A stretch of DNA of 47,706 nt, taken from NCBI GenBank assembly GCA_019745505.1, contig JAIETE010000026.1, positions 1-47,706 of the forward strand, read 5' to 3'. The stretch is from Candidatus Obscuribacterales bacterium. Lineage in GTDB: Bacteria > Cyanobacteriota > Vampirovibrionia > Obscuribacterales > Obscuribacteraceae. This document shows positions 40,263-47,706 of the stretch, in pieces (the stretch's first letter is position 1; every line of letters begins with the position of its first letter). The position numbers were made by a program, and so were the translations under genes. The notes under the pieces are model-generated. The model did no database searches. It worked only from the letters and a program-made list of their open reading frames with translations, and was not told the origin of the DNA.

Positions 40263-42104
40263 TCAAGGGAGGACTTCGGCATTTGCCGTTTCTTTCTCTC
40301 TGTCGAAGACGAACACGCCATTGAGCATGGTTTGCATCACTTTGACCTTATGGATATCCGTATTCGGCACTTCGAACAGATTCTTATCAAGCACGATAAG
40401 GTCGGCGGACTTGCCTGGCTCCAGAGTCCCTGACACTTTGTCAGTGTGATCAGCATAAGCACCGCCACAGGTATACGCAGCCAGGAAATCCATCAAATTC
40501 ACGCGCTCATCGAGATTCAGAGGCTCGTCCTTATTCTCGTCAGGCTTGTCCGCCAGACCTTTTCGAGTGACAGCTACTTCAATCGCATCGAGCGGATTGA
40601 GAGAGCTTACTGTCCAGTCGCTTCCGGCGGATAAGACTGTTCCATGCCTCAGCAGACTATTGATGGGATACATGCTGTTCGTTCTCTCTTCGCCTAAGAC
40701 GGGCACTGTGAGGTCCTTAACGAAGACATCCCGGTAAGCCCAGAGGGCCTGAAAAGTAGCAATCACTCCCAATTTACGAAAACGCGGAAGATCGGCTTTG
40801 TCTATGAGCTGCAAGTGCGCGATGTGAGGACGAAGATCAAGATCGCCATTAGCCTTGCGTGCCGCTTCCACCGAATTGAGAGCTTGTCTGACAGCTCGGT
40901 CGCCGATGGCATGGATATGAATTTGAAAGCCGGCTTTCTCGAATTCAGTAGCCAGTTTTGCAAATTTCTCGTCCGACCAATTGCTGATTCCTGTTTCCTC
41001 CTTCTTATCGAGATAGGGAGTCAAAAGTGAGGCAGTATGAGTTTCCACAACTCCATCTGCAAAGAACTTCGCTTCGCCTACGCGCAGTCGTCCGCCCTCG
41101 TATTTTTTTCTTAGCCGCCGGGCCCGATTTACCTGCTTTTCGCTGCCCTGTGGGTCCGTTTCTATAGCAGCTCGCACGTGCAAATTGAGCGCCTTGCCGT
41201 CAACGAGTTTTTTGTAAGCCTTGAGAATATCCTCGCCGGCATTGGCTTCGGTGACGTGCGTAATGCCGAACGAATTAGCATACTTAACGGCTCTTTTCGT
41301 TCCCTCAAGCATTTGCGCATCGGTTACTCCCGGAGACTTGCGCCGGATCAAATCGATCGCCGCTTCGCGAAACGCGCCTGTCGGCTCCCCGGTCTTCGCG
41401 TCCCTTTCGACTCGGCCCAGAGGCGGATCCGGCGTTTTTGCCGTCACCCCCGACAACTCGATGGCTTTCGAATTTGCCCAGGCCGAATGTCCATCATTGG
41501 AGATGAGGAATACAGGTCTGTCTCCAACAATTTCGTCCAGAATTTCTTTCTTGGGATTGGCGTTCGCAAAGAGAGTGAGAGCCCAATTGCCGCCAAGGAT
41601 CCACTTCTCTTCGGCATTCTTTTCAGCGTAAGCCTTCAAACGCTTCATCGCTTCAGGCACATCGGCGCAACCTTCCAAACTCAATTGCCCGAGTTCTACA
41701 CCGCCCTCAGCCAGGTGCACATGCGTGTCGTGAAAACCAGGCAAAACCATGCGCCCTTTCAAATCAATACATTTCGTGCCCGATCCGCTCCAAGCGCTGA
41801 CCTGTTCGTTCGTTCCAATTGCAATGATTCGACCGCCCTTTATCGCAATTGCCTCGCACCAGCGCCTGGCCGGGTTCATAGTGCAGATCGCACCGTTCTG
41901 GAAAACAAGGTCAGCATCCTTTGTGACAGCGGGCTCCCTTTCAACCTGATTTGAGTCCTCTGCAATAGCAACTTCTCCGGCATCCGAGGTGTGCACAAAT
42001 GGAACAGCAATGCAGGCAGGCGATGAAACTAAGCTCAAAAGAATCGGAAAACCAAAAACCAAAAGCGATGCAGCCTTAGGACCGAACATGCAGAATTTCC
42101 TCAT
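40263..42104 (-). CDS. Exported amidohydrolase (YtcJ/amidohydrolase 3 type)
   Basis: 613 residues from ATG 42104. Hydrophobic head (AASLLVFGFPILLSLVSSPACIA) is a signal peptide; a cysteine at 31 could be a lipoprotein site but the box is poor. The metallohydrolase domain has the metal motif HVH in GFHDTHVHLAEGG (H128, H130), plus GNDGHSAWANSKAI-type segments (VFLISNDGHSAWANSKA), a HIHAIGDRAVRQAL motif and HGTVLSAGSDWTVSSLNPLDAIEVAVTRK, typical of YtcJ-like amidohydrolases. Substrate unknown. The long N-terminal extension upstream of the ATG is not supported by a start signal. Confidence 0.9.
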   Translation of the reverse strand: MRKFCMFGPKAASLLVFGFPILLSLVSSPACIAVPFVHTSDAGEVAIAEDSNQVEREPAVTKDADLVFQNGAICTMNPARRWCEAIAIKGGRIIAIGTNEQVSAWSGSGTKCIDLKGRMVLPGFHDTHVHLAEGGVELGQLSLEGCADVPEAMKRLKAYAEKNAEEKWILGGNWALTLFANANPKKEILDEIVGDRPVFLISNDGHSAWANSKAIELSGVTAKTPDPPLGRVERDAKTGEPTGAFREAAIDLIRRKSPGVTDAQMLEGTKRAVKYANSFGITHVTEANAGEDILKAYKKLVDGKALNLHVRAAIETDPQGSEKQVNRARRLRKKYEGGRLRVGEAKFFADGVVETHTASLLTPYLDKKEETGISNWSDEKFAKLATEFEKAGFQIHIHAIGDRAVRQALNSVEAARKANGDLDLRPHIAHLQLIDKADLPRFRKLGVIATFQALWAYRDVFVKDLTVPVLGEERTNSMYPINSLLRHGTVLSAGSDWTVSSLNPLDAIEVAVTRKGLADKPDENKDEPLNLDERVNLMDFLAAYTCGGAYADHTDKVSGTLEPGKSADLIVLDKNLFEVPNTDIHKVKVMQTMLNGVFVFDREKETANAEVLP

Positions 42105-42188
42105 AGGATCTGGCGAAGTATGACCTGAATGGCAAGTGCCGTTTAGAACAGAAGAGTATAATCGCTCGGGATCAAGAAGAGATTTTGG

Positions 42189-43367
42189 ATGCTTAAGTTC
42201 GATGTGGTTGTAATTGGCGCGGGCGGTGCTGGCATGATGTGCGCCATCCACGCCGGGCGGCGCGGGCGCAAAGTAGCCCTTGTCGATCACGCCACGGTGA
42301 TTGGCAGAAAAATTCTCATATCGGGCGGCGGACGGTGCAATTTCACCAACATCCATGCAGGGCCGGACAATTACGTTTCCAACAATCCGCACTTTCATAA
42401 GTCAGCCCTATCGCGTTATTCGCCGGGCGATTTCATCGAGATGGTGGAAAAGCACAAAATCGCCTATCACGAGAAAAAATTAGGTCAATTGTTCTGCGAC
42501 GGGTCGGCAAGTCAAATCGTAGATATGCTCGTGAATGAGTGCGAAAAGACAGGCGCACAATTTTTCAAAGGTCGAATCATCAAAGAAGTGGCAAGAGACA
42601 GCGACGGTTTTCTCATACACACAAACACCGAAACATTCTCCTGCCAATCGCTGGTCATAGCGACCGGCGGACTATCGATTCCGCAAATTGGAGCAACCGG
42701 ATTCGGATATCAAATTGCTCAACAGTTCGACCTCAAAGTCGTGGAGACAAATCCGGCGCTGGACGGTTTCAATTTCAGCGCAGCAGATCTATCCAAATTC
42801 AGAGAATTGACCGGTGTTTCCGTTGACTCGATAGTTTCGGTCAATAAAGCTGCATTTCGAGAAAACATTCTTTTCACTCATACAGGACTGTCAGGTCCTG
42901 CCAGTTTGCAAGCATCTCTCTACTGGAAGAAAGGAAACTCAATTTCCATCAATATCGCTCCGGACATTGACCCGGTGGGCTATTTCAACGAGCGTTTCGC
43001 CGACGGTTCGAATAAGGAAGTGAAAAACATCCTGGCTGAAATCATTCCGCGCCGACTGGCAGAAATTTTGTGCCAGATGGAAAACATCAAAGGCAATGTA
43101 TCAGAATTATCCGAAGCGAAGATGCGCGCTCTCACCGCCCGGCTGGAGAACTGGCAGATTACGCCACAAGGTACGGTCGGCTACAAGAAAGCTGAAGTAA
43201 CACGCGGAGGTGTGGATACCAACGCGCTCTCCTCGACAACGATGGAAGCAAAGAAAGTCCCGGGTCTCTACTTCATCGGCGAAGTCGTGGATGTAACCGG
43301 TCAACTGGGAGGCTATAACTTCCAGTGGGCCTGGGCGTCCGGTCATGCAGCCGGGCTGTCCGTTTAA
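42189..43367 (+). CDS. BaiN/HI0933-type flavoprotein (NAD(P)/FAD-dependent)
   Basis: 392 residues with FAD-binding GAGGAG (10-15) and the family signature GRKILISGGGRCNFTN (39-54). The C-terminal GLYFIGEVVDVTGQLGGYNFQWAWASGHAAG is equally typical. Members of this family include BaiN-like enoyl-type reductases; the substrate here cannot be predicted. It ends 3 nt before the convergent glycosyltransferase gene. Confidence 0.93.
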   Translation: MLKFDVVVIGAGGAGMMCAIHAGRRGRKVALVDHATVIGRKILISGGGRCNFTNIHAGPDNYVSNNPHFHKSALSRYSPGDFIEMVEKHKIAYHEKKLGQLFCDGSASQIVDMLVNECEKTGAQFFKGRIIKEVARDSDGFLIHTNTETFSCQSLVIATGGLSIPQIGATGFGYQIAQQFDLKVVETNPALDGFNFSAADLSKFRELTGVSVDSIVSVNKAAFRENILFTHTGLSGPASLQASLYWKKGNSISINIAPDIDPVGYFNERFADGSNKEVKNILAEIIPRRLAEILCQMENIKGNVSELSEAKMRALTARLENWQITPQGTVGYKKAEVTRGGVDTNALSSTTMEAKKVPGLYFIGEVVDVTGQLGGYNFQWAWASGHAAGLSV

Positions 43368-43370
43368 ACA

Positions 43371-45158
43371 CTAGCGCTGCATGCTGTGAATGCCGGGGCT
43401 GGGTGTGTATGGCTCGGTCGGTGGAAATGGATTGTCGAAGCGAAGAAGAACATACAGTCCTTCTTCTTTGATCACTGTATAACCTGGCATCTCGAGCAAA
43501 GGAGGCTTGTTTCTCGAGCGCGTAATGATATAGGCGCATTTGATACGGCTCAGCTCCGACGTAAGAGCCGCCCAAGTCCAGGCTTGAGACATCTGCCTGT
43601 GGGCATAGAAAGGCACGCCCGGTTTGCGCATGTCGAATACGAATGCCGGCTCGGAAACTTTACCCACATAGCGAGACATTTCAGGCAGCGGACCTTCCCA
43701 GGCCTGCGACAACTTCAAAGTCAATGGAATAGCCAGCATTACACAGAGCATTACTTGCGCCGCCAAAACAATTGCCACGGCAATCTGCTTTCTGTTTGCC
43801 AAGACGAGAGCCGCCGCAGTCCCCATAGCCAGAGCCATTGCAGCCCATGCGTTCTGCGCCAGCGGCAAGACGCCATCCGGCAGATTGCGCACTTTCGACA
43901 GAGCAAATGGCATCACAAAGTAAGCAACGGTGCAGGTAAACGCTGTCAGCAAGAGAGGAATAAGAAGTCTCCAGCGAGCAGGCTTCAAGACGGCGCGTTC
44001 AATTTCCAGAGCAAACAAGATAGCTGCAGCCGGAAATGCGGGCAACGTGTACGGCAACAATTTGGAGACGCTGACACTGAAGAATGCGACAGTGATAAAG
44101 AGCCACAGCACAGCGAAATATTGCAGAGACTGGACGGGTTCAAGCTGTTTCAGTGCAGCGGGAAGGGCGAGCAGTTTCTGCGCAAGCGACTGGCCGCCGG
44201 AAAAGGCCGTTTGCAATCGTTGCCTCAGCGCTCCCAATGTCTCTGCAACTGATTGAGGCAGATAGAGCGAAAACGGCAAGAAACCGCCCATCACAGCGGC
44301 GACGTGATACCAGATGGGCGCCTTGTGAGAGTCGACTTCAGAAGTAAATCGTTGGAAATTTTCGCGGACAAAAAACTCCTGGAAATATTCGCCTTTCGTA
44401 GCTGCAATCTCGAGCACAAACCAGGGCAGCGCCAGAACTGCGACGATCAGCGCCCCGACAAGAGGGAAAAAACGTTGCCAGGCTTCTTTCAAACCGCCAG
44501 TCGAAAGATAATAAGAACCAAGAATCGCAACCGGCAGAACAATTGCAACCGGTCCCTTGGTCATCACAGCCAGGGCGATGAGAATATAACCGAGCACAGC
44601 CAGAACTCTGCTTCTCTTTTCTCGAAAAGCCGCATAGAACGCCATAATGGCGCCACCAAGGAAAAGCGAGAGTGGAACATCGGTAATGCACTCTCGCGCC
44701 GTCCCAAAGAAAAGCGGCGCCGTCATCAGTGAAAAACCGGCAGCGATTCCGGCACGCAAATTGACATAGCGAGTGACGAATGCCTGTGTCACGACAACGA
44801 GCACAACGCCGCAAGCAGCACCAAAAGAACGCGCCGCAAACTCGCTGACTCCCAGAACACTGAAGAGCAAAGCTTGCGCCCAGATTACCAGAGGCGGCTT
44901 GGTATAGCGGACTATGTAGTTAAGGTGGGTGGTAAGCCAGTCGCCGTTCTGCAGCATCTCTCGGGCCGGCTCTGCATAGAGTGCCTCGTCAGGATTGAAG
45001 AGCGGAACGCTTCCGAGCGCGTTGAAATACACGCAGATTCCGACCACAAACGTAAAGACAAGCGCCCAATTGCTTGCGGAACTCCATGCAAGAGTAGAAC
45101 CTTCAAGCAATGGCTCCCGGACCTTTTCTTGCGCCAGGTTTGTCGTAGACGAGTTCAT
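43371..45158 (-). CDS. ArnT/PMT-like membrane glycosyltransferase (GT-C)
   Basis: 595 residues from ATG 45158, with about 11 membrane helices. The first loop holds FNPDEALYAEPAREMLQNGDWLTTHLNYIVRYTKPPLVIW, with the acidic DE pair (NPDE) expected in dolichol/undecaprenyl-linked GT-C enzymes of the PMT/ArnT group. It should transfer a sugar from a lipid carrier to an envelope component (lipid A, glycan or protein). No arn genes nearby, so the acceptor is open. Confidence 0.88.
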   Translation of the reverse strand: MNSSTTNLAQEKVREPLLEGSTLAWSSASNWALVFTFVVGICVYFNALGSVPLFNPDEALYAEPAREMLQNGDWLTTHLNYIVRYTKPPLVIWAQALLFSVLGVSEFAARSFGAACGVVLVVVTQAFVTRYVNLRAGIAAGFSLMTAPLFFGTARECITDVPLSLFLGGAIMAFYAAFREKRSRVLAVLGYILIALAVMTKGPVAIVLPVAILGSYYLSTGGLKEAWQRFFPLVGALIVAVLALPWFVLEIAATKGEYFQEFFVRENFQRFTSEVDSHKAPIWYHVAAVMGGFLPFSLYLPQSVAETLGALRQRLQTAFSGGQSLAQKLLALPAALKQLEPVQSLQYFAVLWLFITVAFFSVSVSKLLPYTLPAFPAAAILFALEIERAVLKPARWRLLIPLLLTAFTCTVAYFVMPFALSKVRNLPDGVLPLAQNAWAAMALAMGTAAALVLANRKQIAVAIVLAAQVMLCVMLAIPLTLKLSQAWEGPLPEMSRYVGKVSEPAFVFDMRKPGVPFYAHRQMSQAWTWAALTSELSRIKCAYIITRSRNKPPLLEMPGYTVIKEEGLYVLLRFDNPFPPTEPYTPSPGIHSMQR

Positions 45159-45531
45159 TTGGACTCTGTATTGCCTCAGGATTGGGCATGCGGTCAAAAG
45201 CGGATTGGCAGAAATCCGCGAAATCTCGTCAAAGATATCGAGTTATTGAGGTCTAAATGACAACACCGAGCCAATCTTAATGTAATTCTACTTAAGCAGG
45301 GCAGGCATAGAAACCCGAAAACACTGCACAGTCGTTATTTTTCAGCCTTTAGAACAAATCGACGGTAAAACCCTGCTTCAAAGACGCGAAACCACGACCA
45401 AATCGCCTTCTCCATCACTTAGAATAGTGTGCTTGTGATGGACGCGCCCGCACGAGGCTCTGTGCCCCTCTTTGAGGAGGTCGGACCGGCGGTCGGTTCC
45501 AGCCAGTGAACAAACTATCGGGGTTCTTGCC
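45159..45531. promoter_or_regulatory. Shared divergent promoter and possible structured leader of dapL
   Basis: No gene seen. AAGCAGGG (45294-45301) and CCCTGCTT (45372-45379) can pair across 70 nt. From 45440 the sequence is GC-rich with short stems such as CCTC-TTT-GAGG around 45465-45475 and GACCGGCGGTC near 45483. This might be a leader RNA of dapL, but it matches no riboswitch I recognise. Confidence 0.35.
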
Positions 45532-46722
45532 ATGGAAGTATCAAAGAGAATGAAGTCGATCCCTCCGTATATCTTTGCGGAAATCGATAAGAAACGCCAG
45601 GCTGCTGTCGCTCGTGGAGTTGACGTAATCAACCTGGGCATCGGCGATCCCGACCAACCAACACCGAAACATATCGTCGATGCAATGCATAAAGCCATCG
45701 ACAATCCAGCCAATCACAAATACCCACCCTTTGGCGGCACACCAGAATTCAAAGCAGCCGCAGCCAAATACGTCAAAAATCGTTTCGGCGTTACACTCGA
45801 TCCTGCCACCGAAGTAACCTCACTGATCGGTTCGAAAGAAGGTCTGCACAACACGATCATGGCTTTCATCGACAGTGGCGACGTCAACATCATTCCTGAT
45901 CCAGCCTATCCTGTATACAAAACATCGACCATCCTGGCCGGCGGAGAGCCTTATTTTATGCCGCTCAAAGCGGAGAATGGTTTCCTGCCCGATCTGGATG
46001 CAATTCCGGCTGATATTCTCAAACGCGCCAAGTTGATCATGCTCAACTATCCGAATAACCCGACCGCCGGCATCGCCGATCTGGAGTTCTTCAAAAAGCT
46101 GGTTGCCTTCGCCAAGAAGCATGACCTTTTGGTTTGCCACGATTTGTCCTATCCCGAAATGACCTACGAAGGTTACGTCGCTCCGTCGATTTTCCAGGTT
46201 GAGGGCGCCAAGGACGTTGCCATCGAACTGCACACCCTATCGAAGTCGTTCAATATGACCGGCTGGAGAATTGGTTTTGCAATCGGCAACCCGGTTGCGG
46301 TCAAGGCACTGGGCTCAATCAAATCGAATTGCGACACGGATATTTTCCGTGCCATTCAAATTGCCGGCATTGCCGCCCTGGAAGGACCGATGGACCACAT
46401 CGATGCTTGCAACAAGCTCTATATCGAGCGCCGCGACCTGGCAGTCAAAGAATTGAACAAGCTTGGCTGGAATGTAAAACCGATCAAAGCGACCTTCTAT
46501 ATGTGGCTGCCGACGCCGGAAGGCATGACCTCAGCAGAATTTGCCGAAATCATGCTGGACAAGGCAGGTATTGTCGTGCCGCCCGGCACAGCCTATGGTC
46601 CGCAAGGCGAAGGCTGGTTCCGCATGGGACTGTGCGCCGACAAAGACAGAATGAAAGAAGCATTCGATCGAATGGCAAAACACGAAATCACTTTCGACAT
46701 GAAGAAGAAAGCGAAAGTCTAA
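45532..46722 (+). CDS. dapL: LL-diaminopimelate aminotransferase
   Basis: PLP enzyme converting tetrahydrodipicolinate directly to LL-diaminopimelate, for lysine and peptidoglycan. 396 residues from ATG 45532 (upstream in-frame codons are leader). LGIGDPDQPTP (35-45), NYPNNPTAG, D204 in CHDLSYPEMTYEGY and the PLP lysine K238 in TLSKSFNMTGWRIGF fit the family; YPPFGGTPEFK is family-specific. The DapL route is the one used by cyanobacteria and chlamydiae. The next gene, an exported TPR protein, starts 55 nt on and may share its transcript. Confidence 0.92.
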   Translation: MEVSKRMKSIPPYIFAEIDKKRQAAVARGVDVINLGIGDPDQPTPKHIVDAMHKAIDNPANHKYPPFGGTPEFKAAAAKYVKNRFGVTLDPATEVTSLIGSKEGLHNTIMAFIDSGDVNIIPDPAYPVYKTSTILAGGEPYFMPLKAENGFLPDLDAIPADILKRAKLIMLNYPNNPTAGIADLEFFKKLVAFAKKHDLLVCHDLSYPEMTYEGYVAPSIFQVEGAKDVAIELHTLSKSFNMTGWRIGFAIGNPVAVKALGSIKSNCDTDIFRAIQIAGIAALEGPMDHIDACNKLYIERRDLAVKELNKLGWNVKPIKATFYMWLPTPEGMTSAEFAEIMLDKAGIVVPPGTAYGPQGEGWFRMGLCADKDRMKEAFDRMAKHEITFDMKKKAKV

Positions 46723-46777
46723 GCCGCTCGAAATAATCGAAGGAAAACGATCAATAAATTGAGGGAGGTCCGTTTCA

Positions 46778-47539
46778 ATGAATCGCCGCCTCCCTCAATC
46801 TTTTTTCCTCTTGTTTCTCTTTTGCGCCGTCCAATTAGAGGCACGACTGATACCGGCTGCTGCTGCCGTTGTAGAAACACAGCCGGCCGCGCATGAAGAA
46901 GAGTTCAACGAATCAAAACTATTCCCGAAAAGAGGCAAATACCTGGATTGGATCGCAGCCAACACTCTCAATAATCAGGGCATTCGATACGCCCGCGCCG
47001 GCAAGAATAAAGATGCGATTGCCATGTTTCAAAAAGCCATTCAACGCTACAGCCACGACTATACTTTTTACGAGAATCTGGGCGCCGCGCTGCATAACTC
47101 AGGCAATCTGGAACGCGCCGAATCGACCACGCAGTTGGCGGCACAGCTAGCCCCTCGCCGCTGGGGCCCCTGGTACAACCTGGGAATAATTCTCACCAAG
47201 GAGCATCAATACGCCCGCGCGCTCAAAGTCCTGAAGAGGGCGAAAGCACTGCATGCACCGGCTTCCAAGATGACAGGCATAAACAAACTGATAGCGGCTC
47301 TCGAGAGAAAGCTGGCAGGACCCGGACAAGCGCCCCAAAAGACAGCGGAAGATCCAGAAGATAATCCGAGCCAAGCAGAGCAAACTGCAGGCACGGATGC
47401 AACAGCGAGCCCCGAAAATGGCAATGCAAATTCAAATGCCGGCCCTTCACAAAATTCCGGCACAAACCCTTATACTACGATTCCTGCAGTAAGTCCGTTA
47501 CCTGCCGCCCCCGCAAACTCAGTCGAAAAAGGAAATTGA
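46778..47539 (+). CDS. Exported TPR protein (253 aa)
   Basis: GGGAGG precedes the ATG by about 10 nt. Residues 1-28 form a signal peptide (LPQSFFLLFLFCAVQLEARLIPAAAA). Three TPR units follow (LNNQGIRYARAGKNKDAIAMFQKAIQRY, DYTFYENLGAALHNSGNLERAESTTQLAAQL, WGPWYNLGIILTKEHQYARALKVLKRAKAL). The last 80 residues are a disordered Gln/Asn/Ala/Pro-rich tail (AEQTAGTDATASPENGNANSNAGP). Periplasmic or surface-exposed role, unidentified. Confidence 0.8.
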   Translation: MNRRLPQSFFLLFLFCAVQLEARLIPAAAAVVETQPAAHEEEFNESKLFPKRGKYLDWIAANTLNNQGIRYARAGKNKDAIAMFQKAIQRYSHDYTFYENLGAALHNSGNLERAESTTQLAAQLAPRRWGPWYNLGIILTKEHQYARALKVLKRAKALHAPASKMTGINKLIAALERKLAGPGQAPQKTAEDPEDNPSQAEQTAGTDATASPENGNANSNAGPSQNSGTNPYTTIPAVSPLPAAPANSVEKGN

Positions 47540-47540
47540 G

Positions 47541-47706
47541 ATGTCAGACAAACCTCTTGGAGTCGCGCTGATTGGTTACGGTCTAGCCGGGGAGATTTTT
47601 CATGCGCCACTTCTGCGCACGACAAGCGGCATCGAAGTTACGGTCATAACAACCAGCAATGACGAACGCCAGAAAAAAGCATTCGCCACGTTTCCCAATG
47701 CCAGGA
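47541..47706 (+). CDS. Gfo/Idh/MocA oxidoreductase, 5' part only
   Basis: The first 55 codons run off the window. The start ATG follows AAAAAGGAAATTGAG, and begins 1 nt after the TPR gene's stop, so the two are coupled. The N-terminal Rossmann signature GVALIGYGLAGEIFHAPLL is that of Gfo/Idh/MocA family NAD(P)-dependent sugar or inositol dehydrogenases. Substrate unknown. Confidence 0.85.
   Translation, partial: MSDKPLGVALIGYGLAGEIFHAPLLRTTSGIEVTVITTSNDERQKKAFATFPNAR

Noticed and set aside
41178..41954. 258-aa ORF on the plus strand
   Set aside because: Antisense to the amidohydrolase, whose motifs are unmistakable.
43386..44252. 288-aa ORF on the plus strand
   Set aside because: Lies within the membrane glycosyltransferase on the other strand; composition rich in Arg/Gln/Cys/His, typical of a shadow frame.
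45440..45531. T-box or lysine riboswitch before dapL
   Set aside because: No T-box core (GGGTGGTACCGCG-like) and no recognisable lysine-riboswitch core; only generic stems are visible.
1..47706. Prophage, insertion sequence or CRISPR array
   Set aside because: No transposase, integrase, Cas or phage structural gene, and no regularly spaced repeat other than protein-coding repeats.

Overview
The window reads as a bacterial chromosome segment of roughly 50% GC with 42 protein-coding genes (two cut by the window ends), two tRNA genes and no insertion sequence, prophage or CRISPR array. Many TPR proteins, Ser/Thr-kinase-like proteins, a DUF4388/PATAN-type protein, a multi-receiver GGDEF protein, DapL lysine/peptidoglycan biosynthesis and an NDH-2 quinone reductase together suggest a large-genome, respiring relative of the Cyanobacteria such as the non-photosynthetic Vampirovibrionia/Melainabacteria (Obscuribacter-like). 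That placement is an inference from gene content; no rRNA or marker gene in the window settles it.

Layout. 1-3289 (minus): mltG followed with almost no spacing by an ABC exporter (ATPase and two permeases, the last cut by the window edge). 3461-4057: two small unknown genes. 4188-7592 (plus): complete proline operon proB-proA-proC closed by a good hairpin terminator. 7707-10219: membrane protein with a degenerate GGDEF-like domain and a PATAN-like domain, then a YbaK-type deacylase. 10222-13511 (minus): LRR membrane protein followed by a kinase-fold/TPR protein whose three catalytic residues are all replaced. 13808-15568: small TPR protein and homogentisate dioxygenase. 15854-19040: compact cluster of a polyproline protein with MshEN-like modules, an EF-hand protein and a secreted IPT/TIG protein, ending at a terminator. 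19151-21229: Hpt/receiver/GGDEF diguanylate cyclase. 21315-24897 (minus): two exported TPR proteins and a DUF2207 membrane protein. 24981-28958: HIT protein, TPR protein, a protein built of four MshEN-like modules, tRNA-Gln, tRNA-Glu and a second kinase-fold protein lacking the catalytic Asp. 29032-31530 (minus): HerA/DUF87-type ATPase. 31531-32591: gene-poor stretch with one small ORF and two strong hairpins. 32592-35670: secreted FecR-like protein and an NDH-2/cNMP/CBS fusion. 35684-38102 (minus): acyltransferase and NCS1 permease. 38533-40199: short unknown genes and a TadE-like protein. 40263-47706: amidohydrolase, BaiN-type flavoprotein, ArnT-like glycosyltransferase, dapL, TPR protein and the start of a Gfo/Idh/MocA oxidoreductase.

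How the genes may work together. Metabolic content is proline and diaminopimelate synthesis, the homogentisate step of tyrosine breakdown, and NADH oxidation. The rest is dominated by signalling scaffolds: two pseudokinases, TPR/LRR proteins, one apparently active diguanylate cyclase, one degenerate GGDEF-like protein, and two proteins carrying tandem 24-residue + 5-residue + 24-residue units that follow the spacing of the c-di-GMP-binding MshEN domain. The most promising candidate for an undescribed system is this MshEN-like repeat family (26288-27580 and 15854-17326), together with the EF-hand and IPT/TIG genes clustered with the second member and the adjacent diguanylate cyclase.
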